Part shown: positions 1 through 9,869 of the stretch, one piece after another
Layout of the letters: every line of letters starts with the position of its first letter
Position numbering within the stretch: position 1 is the first letter of the stretch
Source: Vibrio cincinnatiensis
Lineage (GTDB): Bacteria; Pseudomonadota; Gammaproteobacteria; Enterobacterales; Vibrionaceae
Assembly (NCBI RefSeq): GCF_022113815.1
Contig: NZ_SGOM01000007.1
Location: 62,001-126,000, forward strand
Direction of reading: 5' to 3'
Length of the DNA stretch: 64,000 bases
The notes under the pieces: generated by a model
Told to the model about the DNA's origin: nothing
Seen by the model: the letters and a program-made list of their open reading frames with translations, nothing else
Databases searched by the model: none
Translations under genes and position numbers: made by a program

Positions 1-1134
1 GATTATCCGACGATCACAAAATTACGCGTATTGAGCCGAGGCCAGCAGTTAATTCGCTTGGATTTTGAAGAAAAATTTGAACAAAACGACGCCAAACAAA
101 TGTTATCTCGGATGGAAGATGCTTTACCTCGTGTGAACGCGGTCATTTTATCTGACTACGCAAAAGGGGCTTTAGAGCATGTTCAGGTACTGATTCAACG
201 TGCTCGTGCGGCGAACCTGCCTGTTTTTATCGACCCTAAAGGGGCTGATTTTGAACGCTACCGAGGTGCAACACTGCTCACTCCTAATATGGCAGAATTT
301 GAGCAAGTGGTTGGTAAAGTCACATCAGAACAAGATTTGGTTGAGAAAGGGTTAGCCTTGATCGAACAGTTTGATTTTGAAGCCTTGTTGATTACTCGAA
401 GTGAGCATGGCATGACCTTGCTGCGTCGTGGGATGGAACCGTTTCATTTACCAACGCAAGCAAAAGAAGTGTTTGATGTGACTGGGGCTGGTGATACGGT
501 CATTTCTGTATTAGCGGCATCGGTTGCCGCTGGAAAATCCTTAGATGATGCTTGTGCACTAGCCAATGCGGCTGCGGGCGTTGTCGTCGGTAAACTTGGC
601 ACCTCAACGGTTTCTACGATTGAGTTAGCTGAAGCGATTCATGGCAGTAAAGATTCTGAATTTGGTATTATCAGTGAACAAGCCTTGATTGAAGCAGTAA
701 AAAAAGCCAAAGCTCGTGGTGAGAAAGTGGTGATGACCAATGGCTGCTTTGACATTCTACATGCTGGCCATGTTTCTTATCTGAATCATGCCGCAGAGCT
801 TGGTGATCGACTTATTGTGGCCGTGAATACCGATGAGTCCGTAAAACGCTTAAAAGGACCGGGACGTCCGGTTAACCCAACGGATCGTCGTATGGCGGTA
901 CTGGCTGGATTAGGAGCGGTGGATTGGGTTGTTCCGTTTGCAGAAGAGACGCCACAACGCCTGATTGGTGAAGTATTGCCGAGCTTATTAGTGAAAGGTG
1001 GCGATTATAAACCAGAAGACATTGCGGGTGGTGCGGAAGTGATCGCAGCTGGGGGCGAAGTGAAAGTATTGAACTTTGAAGATGGCTGCTCAACCACAGA
1101 AATTATTCAGGCTATCCGAGGTGGAAAAGGTTAA
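1..1134 (+). CDS. hldE: Bifunctional heptose 7-phosphate kinase / heptose 1-phosphate adenylyltransferase HldE, 5'-truncated
   Basis: Makes ADP-heptose for the LPS inner core in the cytoplasm: a ribokinase-type domain phosphorylates heptose 7-phosphate at C1 and a nucleotidyltransferase domain adds AMP. The reading frame is open from base 1 with no start, so the N-terminal part lies outside the window; the TTG at 31 is only an internal codon. The kinase C-terminus carries the PfkB signature GAGDTV near base 484. The adenylyltransferase domain begins around base 715 with TNGCFD followed by HAGH, the HxGH-type nucleotide-binding motif. It ends at TAA 1132-1134 and converges on tolC across a strong hairpin. 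Identification is firm; only the left end is missing. Confidence 0.96.
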   Translation, partial: DYPTITKLRVLSRGQQLIRLDFEEKFEQNDAKQMLSRMEDALPRVNAVILSDYAKGALEHVQVLIQRARAANLPVFIDPKGADFERYRGATLLTPNMAEFEQVVGKVTSEQDLVEKGLALIEQFDFEALLITRSEHGMTLLRRGMEPFHLPTQAKEVFDVTGAGDTVISVLAASVAAGKSLDDACALANAAAGVVVGKLGTSTVSTIELAEAIHGSKDSEFGIISEQALIEAVKKAKARGEKVVMTNGCFDILHAGHVSYLNHAAELGDRLIVAVNTDESVKRLKGPGRPVNPTDRRMAVLAGLGAVDWVVPFAEETPQRLIGEVLPSLLVKGGDYKPEDIAGGAEVIAAGGEVKVLNFEDGCSTTEIIQAIRGGKG

Positions 1135-1219
1135 TCGTTGGACTCTGTTTTCCTCATCGTGCGACTTTGAATGCGTAAGTGTTGAGGCGCATTCAGCGAG
1201 GGATTAACCAGGCATGAAT

Positions 1220-1245
1220 AAAGGGCTCATTTGAGCCCTTTATGT
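1220..1245. terminator. Bidirectional terminator between hldE and tolC
   Basis: A 10-bp perfect stem (AAAGGGCTCA at 1220-1229, TGAGCCCTTT at 1232-1241) with flanking A and T runs sits between two convergent genes, so it can serve both strands. Confidence 0.85.
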
Positions 1246-1266
1246 ATTGATGAGTGACTAAAGAGA

Positions 1267-2589
1267 CTATTTTTTCGCGGTTTTTAACCCTGAATTAATA
1301 TCTAGAATATCTTGCTCATTCAGTGAACCAATCGCTTGGCGTAACTGTAATACGTTAAGAATGTAATCGTAACGAGCAGAAGATAGGTTACGGTTTGCAT
1401 CGTAGAGGCGACGAGTGGCATCTAATACATCCACAATAGTACGAGTGCCCACTTCAAAGCCGGCTTCTGTTGCTTCTAGAGCTGAGCGAGCGGAAATAAC
1501 CGTCTGTTCGTAAGCGCGTAGAGCACCAATCGAGGCATTGATATTGTTGTTGTAAGCGCGAACATTCTTCACAACCGTTCTAAACGAAGCTTCTAAGTCT
1601 TGGCTAGCGGCGACATAGGTGTATTCTGCTTGTTTTGTCTGTGACGTGACATTACCACCAGTATAGAGGGGAACGTTCAAATTTAGACCAATTGCAAAAT
1701 CATTGTAATCGTGGCCACTATAACTGTATGAACCGCTGTCACTGTTAGATTCATGGCCGTAATTATATCCACCATCCAAGGTCAACGACGGTAAATGGCC
1801 TGAACTGGCTAACGAGATATTATCTTTGGCAATATCTTGCGCAATACGAGAAGACAGTAGGGATAAGTTTTGTTGCTGTGCTCGTTCGATCAAAGCTTCC
1901 ATTGATTCTGTGCTACGGCTGGCTGAGAAGCGCTCTGTATCAAGAATGTTGAGGTCTGCGTAATCTTGCCCGGTAATTTCACGTAAAGATTCATAGCTGT
2001 TTGTGAGCGTGTTTTCTGCTAAGACTTCATCGGCTAATACGCTGTCGTATTGAGCTTGGGCATCATGAACGTCAGTGATGGCTGATAACCCAACTTCAAA
2101 ACGTTGCTTGGTTTGTTCGAGTTGACGAGCGACAGCCGCTTTTTCTGCTCGTACAAACTCTAGGTTGTCTTGTGCGCTTAACACTTCAAAGTAAGCTTGA
2201 GAAACTCGTAGAATCAAATTTTGCTGAATGACCGCATATTCAGCATCTGCTTGGCGAGCTTGTTTTTCTGCGGTATCTAAAGTCACCCAACTGGAACGAT
2301 TATACAGCTCTTGTGAAAAGCTAATGCCAGCCGTGAGACGATCACTTTCACGACTGTCTTCATCACTGCGGGTTAAGTTATAGCCAGCCGTTAAATTAAT
2401 TTGTGGTAAAAGTGTACTACGACTGGAAGTGACCGCTTCAAAGGCAGCGTCACGACGAGCGACTGCGCTCAGTAGCTGAGGATCATTTTCTTTTGCTTGG
2501 TCATAAATTTGTGCAAGATCGTCTGCCCATGCGCTCACACTCAAGCCACCAAGGGTTGCACTTACTAATAAAGGAAGCAGTTTTTTCAT
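1267..2589 (-). CDS. tolC: Outer-membrane efflux channel TolC
   Basis: Trimeric outer-membrane exit duct used by RND, MFS and ABC efflux pumps and by type I secretion. The 440-aa product has a clear signal peptide with likely cleavage after residue 22 (VSAWA then DD), followed by two OEP repeats made of long helices rich in Gln, Ala and Glu, and tyrosine/serine-rich strand segments around residues 270-310. Length fits the TolC family (about 440-490). The ATG at 2589 starts directly at the signal peptide. It stands alone, opposite nudF, with a 319-bp divergent spacer. Members export siderophores, bile and drugs in vibrios; the substrate range here is inferred from the family. Confidence 0.95.
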   Translation of the reverse strand: MKKLLPLLVSATLGGLSVSAWADDLAQIYDQAKENDPQLLSAVARRDAAFEAVTSSRSTLLPQINLTAGYNLTRSDEDSRESDRLTAGISFSQELYNRSSWVTLDTAEKQARQADAEYAVIQQNLILRVSQAYFEVLSAQDNLEFVRAEKAAVARQLEQTKQRFEVGLSAITDVHDAQAQYDSVLADEVLAENTLTNSYESLREITGQDYADLNILDTERFSASRSTESMEALIERAQQQNLSLLSSRIAQDIAKDNISLASSGHLPSLTLDGGYNYGHESNSDSGSYSYSGHDYNDFAIGLNLNVPLYTGGNVTSQTKQAEYTYVAASQDLEASFRTVVKNVRAYNNNINASIGALRAYEQTVISARSALEATEAGFEVGTRTIVDVLDATRRLYDANRNLSSARYDYILNVLQLRQAIGSLNEQDILDINSGLKTAKK

Positions 2590-2908
2590 CGGTCCTATTC
2601 CTGCCTAATATGAAAGGAGTTACTTTGACAGAGTGTAACTCAAATTGCTGGTATTTCATGCGAAAGTTTGCACTTTTTTACACTTAATTATCCACGTGTG
2701 CAATATAATTATTTGCTCCACTTGGGTTTGAAAAAAGAAAAAATAGCCAGAGTTGCCAATGAAACCAAGCTATCTCATTACTTGTTATCATTATCTCAAT
2801 CTCGTAATTTAAATATAAATACAATTTTTGTATAAAAAGTTGAGCAATGTCGTTGGCAGAGGCAAAACTTCCTGAGTAAACTATAAGATTCACCAACAAG
2901 GAGCTCGA
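2590..2908. promoter_or_regulatory. tolC / nudF divergent intergenic region
   Basis: A 319-bp AT-rich spacer must hold promoters for both tolC (leftward) and nudF (rightward). A possible nudF promoter is TTGGCA around 2853 with TAAACT 18 bases further on; it is weak. A Fur-like 19-mer lies at 2777-2795 and is listed separately. I see no gene in this stretch. Confidence 0.4.
2777..2795 (-). promoter_or_regulatory. Possible Fur box upstream of tolC
   Basis: Read on the minus strand the 19-mer is GATAATGATAACAAGTAAT. Its first 11 bases equal the first 11 of the classical Fur box GATAATGATAATCATTATC; overall 14 of 19 match. The right half is poor, so this is tentative. Confidence 0.35.
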
Positions 2909-3544
2909 ATGCAACCATCTGATCCATTGAAAAGCCCGTTTACTGCGGATGATATTGATATCGTCTCAAAACAGACATTGTTTCAAGGTTTTTTCCGTAT
3001 GGTGAAATACCGCTTTAAACACCGTCTGTTTCAAGGTGGATGGAGCGAACCGATTGAGCGAGAAATGTTTGAACGCGGTCATGCCGCTGCGATGTTGCCT
3101 TATGATCCTCTACGTGATGAAGTGGTGATTATCGAACAAATTCGAGTTGGGGCATTAGAACATGCCCAGCCTTGGCAGTTAGAGATTGTTGCTGGCATTA
3201 TCGAGCCAGGTGAGGTCGCACCCGATGTCGTTCGTCGGGAAGCGCAAGAAGAAGCCGGATTGAAGGTAGAGCGCCTAGAGAAAATTACCACTTATTATCC
3301 TTCGGCAGGGGGATGTTCTGAAAAATTGGATGTCTATGTTGGCGAAGTGGATAGTACACAAGCGGGGGGCGTGCATGGTTTGGCTGTGGAAGGGGAAGAC
3401 ATCAAGGTCCATGTTATGAATCGGTTCGATGCTTATCAGTTGGTGAAAGAGGGCAGAATTGAAAATGGAGCCTCTATTATTGCTTTGCAGTGGTTAGAAC
3501 TGAATTATCAGCAGTTACAATCGCAATGGCGGAGTGGCGTTTAA
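2909..3544 (+). CDS. nudF: ADP-ribose diphosphatase NudF (Nudix hydrolase)
   Basis: Hydrolyses ADP-ribose to AMP and ribose 5-phosphate in the cytosol. The 211-aa protein carries a perfect Nudix box at residues 96-118 (G, five residues, E, seven residues, then REAQEEAGL), with the metal-binding glutamates in REAQEE. Length matches E. coli NudF (209). ATG 2909 is preceded by AAGGAG. It is the first gene of nudF-yqiB-cpdA-yqiA, the order known from enterics upstream of parE. The gene ends two bases before the ATG of yqiB, which suggests translational coupling. Confidence 0.93.
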   Translation: MQPSDPLKSPFTADDIDIVSKQTLFQGFFRMVKYRFKHRLFQGGWSEPIEREMFERGHAAAMLPYDPLRDEVVIIEQIRVGALEHAQPWQLEIVAGIIEPGEVAPDVVRREAQEEAGLKVERLEKITTYYPSAGGCSEKLDVYVGEVDSTQAGGVHGLAVEGEDIKVHVMNRFDAYQLVKEGRIENGASIIALQWLELNYQQLQSQWRSGV

Positions 3545-3545
3545 T

Positions 3546-4001
3546 ATGTCGGTATTAATGGCAGCGAAGCCGTACCACGTTGACCTCGCTGAATTGATGC
3601 GCACTTATGAAACCAACTATGCTAAGTTGAATGCTCTGATCCCTCGCCAACCGAATATTGGTGATGTGCGCTGTTATCAAGCTGCGCATTTAACCTATCA
3701 ACTTCAGGTGCTGGAGGTCACAAAGTACACAACTTTGGTGGAGATTTGTCAAAGCGATGATATTTCGATATTTCCATTGCCGACAATGTCTGTCAGGCTG
3801 TATCACGATGCTCGGGTTGCCGAAGTTTGTGCCAGTGAACAGGTTGGTCGTATTGATGCTCGCTATGACTATCCAAATGACAAAATGGTACAAAAAGATG
3901 AGAAAGCTCAAGTGAATCGCTTTTTAGGGGATTGGCTCACATTTTGTTTAAAAAGAGGGATAAGTCGAACTCCCATGAATATTAACCATCAACAGCATTA
4001 G
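3546..4001 (+). CDS. yqiB: DUF1249 family protein YqiB
   Basis: Small soluble protein of the DUF1249 family; its molecular role is unknown. I place the start at ATG 3546 (MSVLMAAKPYHVD, 151 aa) instead of the GTG at 3534 because it matches the family N-terminus and sits immediately after the nudF stop. The protein has no signal peptide or membrane segment. Recognisable family features are the N-terminal YHVDLAELM segment and the central DVRCYQAAHLTYQLQVLE strand-helix region. It sits between nudF and cpdA as in E. coli, so it is probably co-transcribed with them; any link to nucleotide metabolism is inference from position only. Confidence 0.85.
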   Translation: MSVLMAAKPYHVDLAELMRTYETNYAKLNALIPRQPNIGDVRCYQAAHLTYQLQVLEVTKYTTLVEICQSDDISIFPLPTMSVRLYHDARVAEVCASEQVGRIDARYDYPNDKMVQKDEKAQVNRFLGDWLTFCLKRGISRTPMNINHQQH

Positions 4002-4011
4002 GTTTATCGCT

Positions 4012-4833
4012 TTGAACGTGTCGCCCAGTTTAGACCCATCAGAGAATATCAAGCTTGTCCAAATTACGGACACGCATCTGTTTGCGCCTGATGATGGTTG
4101 TTTACTCAGTGTTAATACCGCAGACAGTTTTCGTGCTATTGTCCAAGCGATTAATGAGCAACAAATGCCATTTGATGCCATTCTTGCGACGGGAGATATT
4201 TCACAAGATCACAGTGCAGAATCTTACCAGCGTTTTGCCTTGGGGATCCGTGAATTGCAAAAGCCGTGTTTTTGGCTACCGGGCAACCACGATTATAAAC
4301 CCAATATGGGCAGTGTGATGCCATCAGAGCAAATTCATGCGCTAGAGCATGTCTTGTTAGGGGAGCACTGGCAGATGGTTTTACTGGATTCTCAGGTCGT
4401 AGGTGTTCCTCATGGCCGTTTAAGTGATTATCAACTCACCTTATTGGACGAAAAACTCACTCAATACCCTGATCGCTTTACACTGGTATTACTGCATCAC
4501 CATCCTTTATTGGTTGGTAGTGCTTGGCTTGATCAGCACACCTTAAAAGACAGTGATGCGTTTTGGAATGTGGTCAGCCAGCACCAAAATGTTCGTGCGG
4601 TACTGTGTGGTCACGTGCATCAAAATATGGATCGTGAGCATCAAGGAGTGAGAGTCATGGCAACTCCGTCAACTTGTGTCCAGTTTAAACCTAATTCAGA
4701 TGATTTTGCGCTTGATCTCTGTTCGCCGGGTTGGCGAGAGTTAGAGCTTCATCAGGATGGACAAGTAACAACGCAAGTCAAACGGTTAATGAAAGGGGCG
4801 TTTGTGCCTGATTTTACCTCTAATGGATATTAA
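4012..4833 (+). CDS. cpdA: 3',5'-cyclic AMP phosphodiesterase CpdA
   Basis: Hydrolyses cAMP to AMP and so lowers CRP-cAMP activity. It belongs to the calcineurin-like metallophosphoesterases. All motifs for the two-metal site are visible in order: D20 and H22 in ITDTH, GD near residue 61, GNHD at 91-94, an HHH cluster near 163-165, and the C-terminal GHVH. Length 273 aa agrees with E. coli CpdA (275). The start is a TTG at 4012, ten bases after the yqiB stop; GTG at 4018 is a second candidate. Its stop codon overlaps the short region before yqiA. In vibrios CRP-cAMP also controls chitin use and competence, so the enzyme may affect other genes in this window indirectly. Confidence 0.93.
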   Translation: MNVSPSLDPSENIKLVQITDTHLFAPDDGCLLSVNTADSFRAIVQAINEQQMPFDAILATGDISQDHSAESYQRFALGIRELQKPCFWLPGNHDYKPNMGSVMPSEQIHALEHVLLGEHWQMVLLDSQVVGVPHGRLSDYQLTLLDEKLTQYPDRFTLVLLHHHPLLVGSAWLDQHTLKDSDAFWNVVSQHQNVRAVLCGHVHQNMDREHQGVRVMATPSTCVQFKPNSDDFALDLCSPGWRELELHQDGQVTTQVKRLMKGAFVPDFTSNGY

Positions 4834-4837
4834 TGTT

Positions 4838-5425
4838 ATGTCATCACTGCCTTCGCTATTGCTCTACATTCACGGTTTTAACAGTTCTCCAAAATCGCAT
4901 AAAGCACAAGTGATGCAGCAGTATTGCACTAATTATCGGCCTGATATCAAAGTTGTGGTGCCTAAATTGCCTCATTTCCCCAAACAAGCGGCAGATTTGT
5001 TATCTCGTCTCGTGACGGATTATCAAGGTCAATATCGTATTGGACTGGTTGGCAGCTCATTGGGGGGCTACTTGGCCACTTGGCTGAATGCTCAGTTCTC
5101 TTTTCCCGCAGTATTGGTGAATCCAGCAGTGAAACCTTATGAGCTGCTTGCCGATTTTCTTGGTGAGCAACAAAATCCCTATACTGGTGAACACTATGTG
5201 TTAGATCACTCGCACATTGAAGAGCTAATAGCGCTGGATGTCCCCGAGATTCAAAACCCTGATCACTTTTGGTTACTACAACAAATGGGTGATGAAGTGT
5301 TAGACTATCGCCAAGCGGTAGCGAAGTATCAGCACGCTCGACAAACGGTGGAACCAAGTGGTGATCATAGTTTTGTCGATTTTGAACGTTATCCTCAGCA
5401 AATCATCCAATTCTTAAATCTTTGA
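4838..5425 (+). CDS. yqiA: YqiA-type esterase (alpha/beta hydrolase)
   Basis: Cytosolic alpha/beta-hydrolase of the UPF0227/YqiA family with esterase activity; the natural substrate is unknown. The start is ATG 4838 (MSSLPSLLLYIHGF, 195 aa), five bases after the cpdA stop; the GTG at 4802 would lie inside cpdA. The nucleophile elbow is GSSLGG, an oxyanion-type IHGFNSSP lies at the N-terminus, the acid is probably in the GDEVLDY segment and the histidine in GDHSFVDFE. It is the last gene of the nudF cluster. In enterics parE follows closely; here 216 bp with inverted repeats separate them, so parE probably has its own promoter. Confidence 0.9.
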   Translation: MSSLPSLLLYIHGFNSSPKSHKAQVMQQYCTNYRPDIKVVVPKLPHFPKQAADLLSRLVTDYQGQYRIGLVGSSLGGYLATWLNAQFSFPAVLVNPAVKPYELLADFLGEQQNPYTGEHYVLDHSHIEELIALDVPEIQNPDHFWLLQQMGDEVLDYRQAVAKYQHARQTVEPSGDHSFVDFERYPQQIIQFLNL

Positions 5426-5468
5426 GGATGTCTTGAGGGAAGAGTCATAAATTTATCCCTTGCTGACG

Positions 5469-5484
5469 GATGTCGCTTGACATC
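5469..5484. repeat. Small perfect hairpin in the yqiA-parE spacer
   Basis: GATGTC-GCTT-GACATC is a perfect 6-bp stem with a 4-base loop. It is flanked by a looser pair of segments, GAGGGAAGAG near 5436 and GGCTCTTCC near 5490, that can also pair. No U tract follows, so it is not a typical terminator; an RNA end or processing site is possible. Confidence 0.4.
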
Positions 5485-5641
5485 TCAAGGGCTCTTCCTG
5501 AGTATGTTTCTCTTGTTCTTTCTTCGCTTATGGCTCTACATCACGAGTAATTGTGTGTTTTTCAGAGCAATTTCCTTGTAGATAGAGCATAAACGAGTAG
5601 TAAAGTAACCCAATTATTTTTCGATAAAAGCATTCCGTATT

Positions 5642-7534
5642 ATGACTGAACAATATAATGCTGGAGCCATTGAAGTTTTAAATGGCTTAGAACCAGTACG
5701 TCGCCGACCTGGGATGTATACGGATACCACGCGCCCTAACCACTTAGGGCAAGAAGTTATCGACAACAGCGTCGATGAAGCGTTGGCCGGATATGCCACT
5801 AAGGTTCAGGTGATTCTTCATGCCGATCAATCATTAGAAGTTATTGATGATGGGCGTGGTATGCCCGTTGATATTCACCCAGAAGAGAAAGTCTCTGGTG
5901 TGGAACTGATCTTATGTAAATTGCATGCCGGTGGTAAGTTCTCTAATAAGAACTATCAATTTTCTGGTGGTTTGCATGGGGTGGGAATTTCGGTTGTTAA
6001 CGCATTATCCAAACGTATTGAAGTCACCGTTCGTCGTGATGGGCAGGTTTATGACATTGCCTTTGAACACGGTGACAAAGTTTCCGATCTTACGGTTACC
6101 GGAACTTGTGGTCGGCGTAATCGAGGAACTTCTGTACATTTTTGGCCCGAAGCTCGTTACTTTGACTCCGCCAACTTCTCCGTTTCTCGATTAATCAATA
6201 ATTTACGCGCTAAAGCGGTTTTGTGCCCAGGCTTAGAAGTCACCTTTACCGATAAGGTGAACGATAAAGAGTACCGCTGGTTCTATGAAGATGGTTTAAA
6301 AGACTATTTGGCGGAGGGCGTTAAAGGCTATACCTTATTGCCCGAAGAGCCATTTACTGGTGAGTTAAAAACAGACATTGAAGCGGCCAACTGGGCCGTT
6401 ATTTGGCTTCCTGAAGGGGGCGATTTAATTACCGAAAGTTATGTTAACTTGATTCCTACCCCTCAGGGCGGTACGCACGTTAACGGATTACGCCAAGGCT
6501 TACTGGATGCAATGCGGGAGTTTTGTGAGTTCCGCAATCTGCTGCCGCGTGGTGTTAAGTTAACTGGTGAAGATGTATTTGATCGTTGTGCGTATGTCTT
6601 ATCGATCAAAATGCAAGATCCTCAATTTGCTGGGCAAACTAAAGAGCGGCTCTCTTCTCGTCAAACTGCTTCCTTTGTTTCTAGCGTGGTAAAAGACGCG
6701 TTTAGCTTGTGGCTCAATGAAAAACCTCAACTGGCTGAATTATTGGCTGAAACTTGCATTGCGAATGCTCATCGCCGTATGCGAGCCAGTAAAAAAGTCG
6801 TTCGGAAAAAAGTCGCTTCAGGCCCAGCGTTACCGGGAAAATTAACCGACTGTTCGCAGCAAGATCTTAGCCGTACTGAGCTTTTCTTAGTGGAAGGGGA
6901 TTCCGCCGGTGGCAGCGCGAAACAGGCGCGTAACCGTGAGTTTCAGGCCATTATGCCCCTGCGCGGTAAGATCTTAAACACGTGGGAAGTGTCTGCTGAT
7001 CAAGTGTTAGCTTCACAAGAAGTGCATGATATCTCAGTTGCTTTGGGCATTGATCCTGACAGTGATGATCTTGAGGCGTTGCGTTATGGCAAAGTCTGTA
7101 TCTTAGCGGATGCGGACTCTGATGGCTTGCATATTGCCACACTGCTGTGTGCCTTGTTTACTCGCCATTTCCGGGCTTTAGTTCGTGCTGGTCATGTCTA
7201 TGTAGCGATGCCACCACTTTATCGTATCGACTGTGGTAAAGAAGTGCATTATGCCTTGGATGACGGTGAAAAAGACGCCATTCTTGAACGTTTGAGTCAG
7301 AAAAAAGCTAAGATCAACGTCCAGCGCTTTAAAGGTCTAGGGGAAATGAACCCGCTCCAATTACGGGAAACTACCATGGATCCAAACACACGTCGTTTGG
7401 TGCAATTAACCATTGATGATGATAAAGAAACTGACGAAATGATGGATATGTTGTTAGGTAAAAAACGCGCCGATGATCGTCGCAGTTGGCTACAACGCAA
7501 CGGTGATATGGCCGATATGGCAGAGGTACAATAA
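5642..7534 (+). CDS. parE: DNA topoisomerase IV subunit B ParE
   Basis: ATPase subunit of topoisomerase IV, which decatenates daughter chromosomes. The 630-aa protein shows the GHKL ATPase motifs (DNSVDEALAG around residue 42, DDGRGMPVD around 68, GLHGVGISVVNA around 112) and the TOPRIM motif EGDSAGGSAKQAR around residue 417 with the PLRGKILN motif after it. It ends in the usual C-terminal QRFKGLGEM region and tail. Length equals E. coli ParE (630). ATG 5642 was chosen because MTEQYNAGAIEVL matches the family start. The stop touches the parC ATG (7532-7534 TAA, 7535 ATG), so the two subunits should be made in a coupled way. Confidence 0.97.
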   Translation: MTEQYNAGAIEVLNGLEPVRRRPGMYTDTTRPNHLGQEVIDNSVDEALAGYATKVQVILHADQSLEVIDDGRGMPVDIHPEEKVSGVELILCKLHAGGKFSNKNYQFSGGLHGVGISVVNALSKRIEVTVRRDGQVYDIAFEHGDKVSDLTVTGTCGRRNRGTSVHFWPEARYFDSANFSVSRLINNLRAKAVLCPGLEVTFTDKVNDKEYRWFYEDGLKDYLAEGVKGYTLLPEEPFTGELKTDIEAANWAVIWLPEGGDLITESYVNLIPTPQGGTHVNGLRQGLLDAMREFCEFRNLLPRGVKLTGEDVFDRCAYVLSIKMQDPQFAGQTKERLSSRQTASFVSSVVKDAFSLWLNEKPQLAELLAETCIANAHRRMRASKKVVRKKVASGPALPGKLTDCSQQDLSRTELFLVEGDSAGGSAKQARNREFQAIMPLRGKILNTWEVSADQVLASQEVHDISVALGIDPDSDDLEALRYGKVCILADADSDGLHIATLLCALFTRHFRALVRAGHVYVAMPPLYRIDCGKEVHYALDDGEKDAILERLSQKKAKINVQRFKGLGEMNPLQLRETTMDPNTRRLVQLTIDDDKETDEMMDMLLGKKRADDRRSWLQRNGDMADMAEVQ

Positions 7535-9808
7535 ATGTCGACAGAAATTAATTTTGACGGCGTCGAACAACTGCCACTGCGTAAGTTTACTGAAGACGCT
7601 TATCTGAATTACTCCATGTATGTCATCATGGATCGTGCTCTACCTTATATTGGTGATGGGCTAAAACCGGTTCAACGACGTATTATTTATGCGATGTCTG
7701 AGCTGGGGCTTTCAGCCGCAGCGAAATACAAGAAATCGGCTCGTACGGTTGGTGATGTATTGGGTAAATACCACCCACATGGTGATTCCGCCTGTTATGA
7801 AGCCATGGTATTGATGGCCCAGCCTTTCTCCTATCGTTACCCGCTGGTTGATGGACAAGGTAACTGGGGGGCTCCGGATGATCCTAAATCTTTCGCCGCT
7901 ATGCGTTATACCGAAGCAAAGTTATCGAAATTTGCTGAGATCTTACTGGGTGAATTAGGGCAAGGAACCGTTGAGTGGCAGCCTAACTTCGATGGCACGA
8001 TGAAAGAGCCAAAAATGCTACCAGCACGTCTGCCGCACATCTTACTCAATGGGGTAACAGGGATTGCGGTGGGGATGGCTACCGATATCCCGCCACATAA
8101 CGTGCGGGAAGTGGTTGATGCAACGATTCATTTAATCGAGCATCCTGATGCATCTTTACCTGACTTAATGCAGTACATCAAGGGACCTGATTTCCCAACG
8201 GAAGCGGAGATCATCACGCCTCAGGTTGAGTTAGAGAAAATGTACAAAACCGGGCGTGGTAGCGTAAAAATGCGTGCGGTATGGCATAAAGAAGGGTCTG
8301 ATATCGTCATTTCCGCTTTGCCTCATCAAGTGTCAGGCGCAAAATTATTAGAACAGATTGCCAACCAGATGCGGGCGAAAAAGCTGCCGATGGTGGAAGA
8401 TTTGCGCGACGAATCGGATCATGAAAACCCCACGCGTATCGTGATCGTACCTCGTTCCAATCGGGTAGATTGCGATACCTTGATGAACCACTTATTTGCT
8501 TCGACGGATCTTGAGAAAAGTTATCGAGTTAACCTGAATATGATCGGCCTTGATAACCGACCTCAAGTGAAAGGATTAACACAAATTCTTTCTGAGTGGG
8601 TTGAGTATCGTCGTGCGACCGTACGTTCTCGTTTGCAATTCCGTCTGGATAAGGTACTGGCACGCTTACATATTTTACAAGGTTTATTAATCGCTTATCT
8701 CAACATTGATGAAGTGATTGAAATTATCCGCCGTGAAGATGAACCCAAACCGGTGTTAATGCAACGTTTTGGAATTAGCGATATTCAAGCCGATGCTATT
8801 CTTGATACCAAGTTGCGTCACTTAGCTAAACTAGAAGAAGTGAAAATCCGTGCGGAACAAGAGGAACTAGAGAAAGAGCGCAAAAAGTTAGAAGAACTGC
8901 TTGGCTCCGAGCGTCGCTTAAATACCTTACTGAAAAAAGAGCTCAAAGCGGATGCCGAGAAATATGGTGATGATCGCCGTTCTCCTATCGTGGAGCGAGC
9001 GGAGGCAAAAGCATTAACCGAACGTGACTTAATGCCAAGTGAAGCCATCACAGTTGTCTTATCTGAGAAAGGTTGGATCCGCCATGCGAAAGGTCATGAC
9101 GTTGATTGTCAGAGCTTGAGTTATAAGGCGGGAGATAACTATTTAGCGCACGCTTGTGGTAAGAGTAACCTTCCTGTCGTGCTATTAGGTAGTGATGGTC
9201 GGAGTTATTCCCTTGAGTCCCATACCTTGCCATCAGCCCGAGGGCAAGGTGAGCCTATCACGGGACGGCTAAACATTACCGAAGGCAGTTCTATTCGCCA
9301 AGTGATCATGGGTGAAGAAGAACAGTTATGGCTGGTTGGTTCCGATGCCGGATACGGTTTTGTCTGTAAAGGGACGGATTTGCTTTCAAAAAACCGCAGT
9401 GGTAAAGCTTTAGTCAATTTGCCTGAGAATTCAGAGATTTTAGCACCACAAGCGGTGAATGATTTGGATCATGATGAAATCTTAGCGATCACTAACCAAG
9501 GGCGCATGCTGCTCTTCCCAATTAAAGATCTACCGCAATTGAGTAAAGGTAAAGGGAATAAGATCATCAATATTCCAAGTGCAAAAGCGAAGGCTCGGGA
9601 AGAGGTGGTTTCTCATTTAATGGCGTTGCCAGCGGGTGTTTCCATTACTCTCTATGCGGGCAAACGTAAGTTAGGCTTAAAACCGACAGATTTAGATAAC
9701 TTCCGAGGTGAGCGTGGTCGTCGGGGAAGTTTACTTCCTCGAGGTTTGCAGCGTGTCACGAGTATCGATATTGAAGCAGACCCAAGCCAAGAGTCGAGTG
9801 AAGAATAA
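7535..9808 (+). CDS. parC: DNA topoisomerase IV subunit A ParC
   Basis: DNA breakage-reunion subunit of topoisomerase IV. The catalytic tyrosine is Y125 in AAMRYTE. The quinolone-resistance region reads [11 protein letters not shown] with Ser at residue 85, the drug-sensitive residue in vibrios, so no classical target mutation is visible. A charged coiled-coil stretch ([18 protein letters not shown]) lies around residues 433-450, and the C-terminal beta-pinwheel domain follows. Length 757 aa is normal. It starts on the base after the parE stop codon and ends at a very strong bidirectional hairpin. Confidence 0.97.
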   Translation: MSTEINFDGVEQLPLRKFTEDAYLNYSMYVIMDRALPYIGDGLKPVQRRIIYAMSELGLSAAAKYKKSARTVGDVLGKYHPHGDSACYEAMVLMAQPFSYRYPLVDGQGNWGAPDDPKSFAAMRYTEAKLSKFAEILLGELGQGTVEWQPNFDGTMKEPKMLPARLPHILLNGVTGIAVGMATDIPPHNVREVVDATIHLIEHPDASLPDLMQYIKGPDFPTEAEIITPQVELEKMYKTGRGSVKMRAVWHKEGSDIVISALPHQVSGAKLLEQIANQMRAKKLPMVEDLRDESDHENPTRIVIVPRSNRVDCDTLMNHLFASTDLEKSYRVNLNMIGLDNRPQVKGLTQILSEWVEYRRATVRSRLQFRLDKVLARLHILQGLLIAYLNIDEVIEIIRREDEPKPVLMQRFGISDIQADAILDTKLRHLAKLEEVKIRAEQEELEKERKKLEELLGSERRLNTLLKKELKADAEKYGDDRRSPIVERAEAKALTERDLMPSEAITVVLSEKGWIRHAKGHDVDCQSLSYKAGDNYLAHACGKSNLPVVLLGSDGRSYSLESHTLPSARGQGEPITGRLNITEGSSIRQVIMGEEEQLWLVGSDAGYGFVCKGTDLLSKNRSGKALVNLPENSEILAPQAVNDLDHDEILAITNQGRMLLFPIKDLPQLSKGKGNKIINIPSAKAKAREEVVSHLMALPAGVSITLYAGKRKLGLKPTDLDNFRGERGRRGSLLPRGLQRVTSIDIEADPSQESSEE

Positions 9809-9821
9809 ATCCGTATGAACA

Positions 9822-9854
9822 AATAATAAAGCCCCATTTTGGGGCTTTATTATT
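9822..9854. terminator. Bidirectional terminator between parC and yacG
   Basis: A perfect 15-bp stem (AATAATAAAGCCCCA at 9822-9836, TGGGGCTTTATTATT at 9840-9854) with a 3-base loop lies between convergent genes; A/T runs on both sides make it work in either direction. Confidence 0.92.
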
Positions 9855-9869
9855 ATAAACAGGAATGAG

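Noticed and set aside
7737..7805. Quinolone resistance change in parC
   Set aside because: The residue at position 85 is Ser, the sensitive form, and the nearby motif is unchanged.
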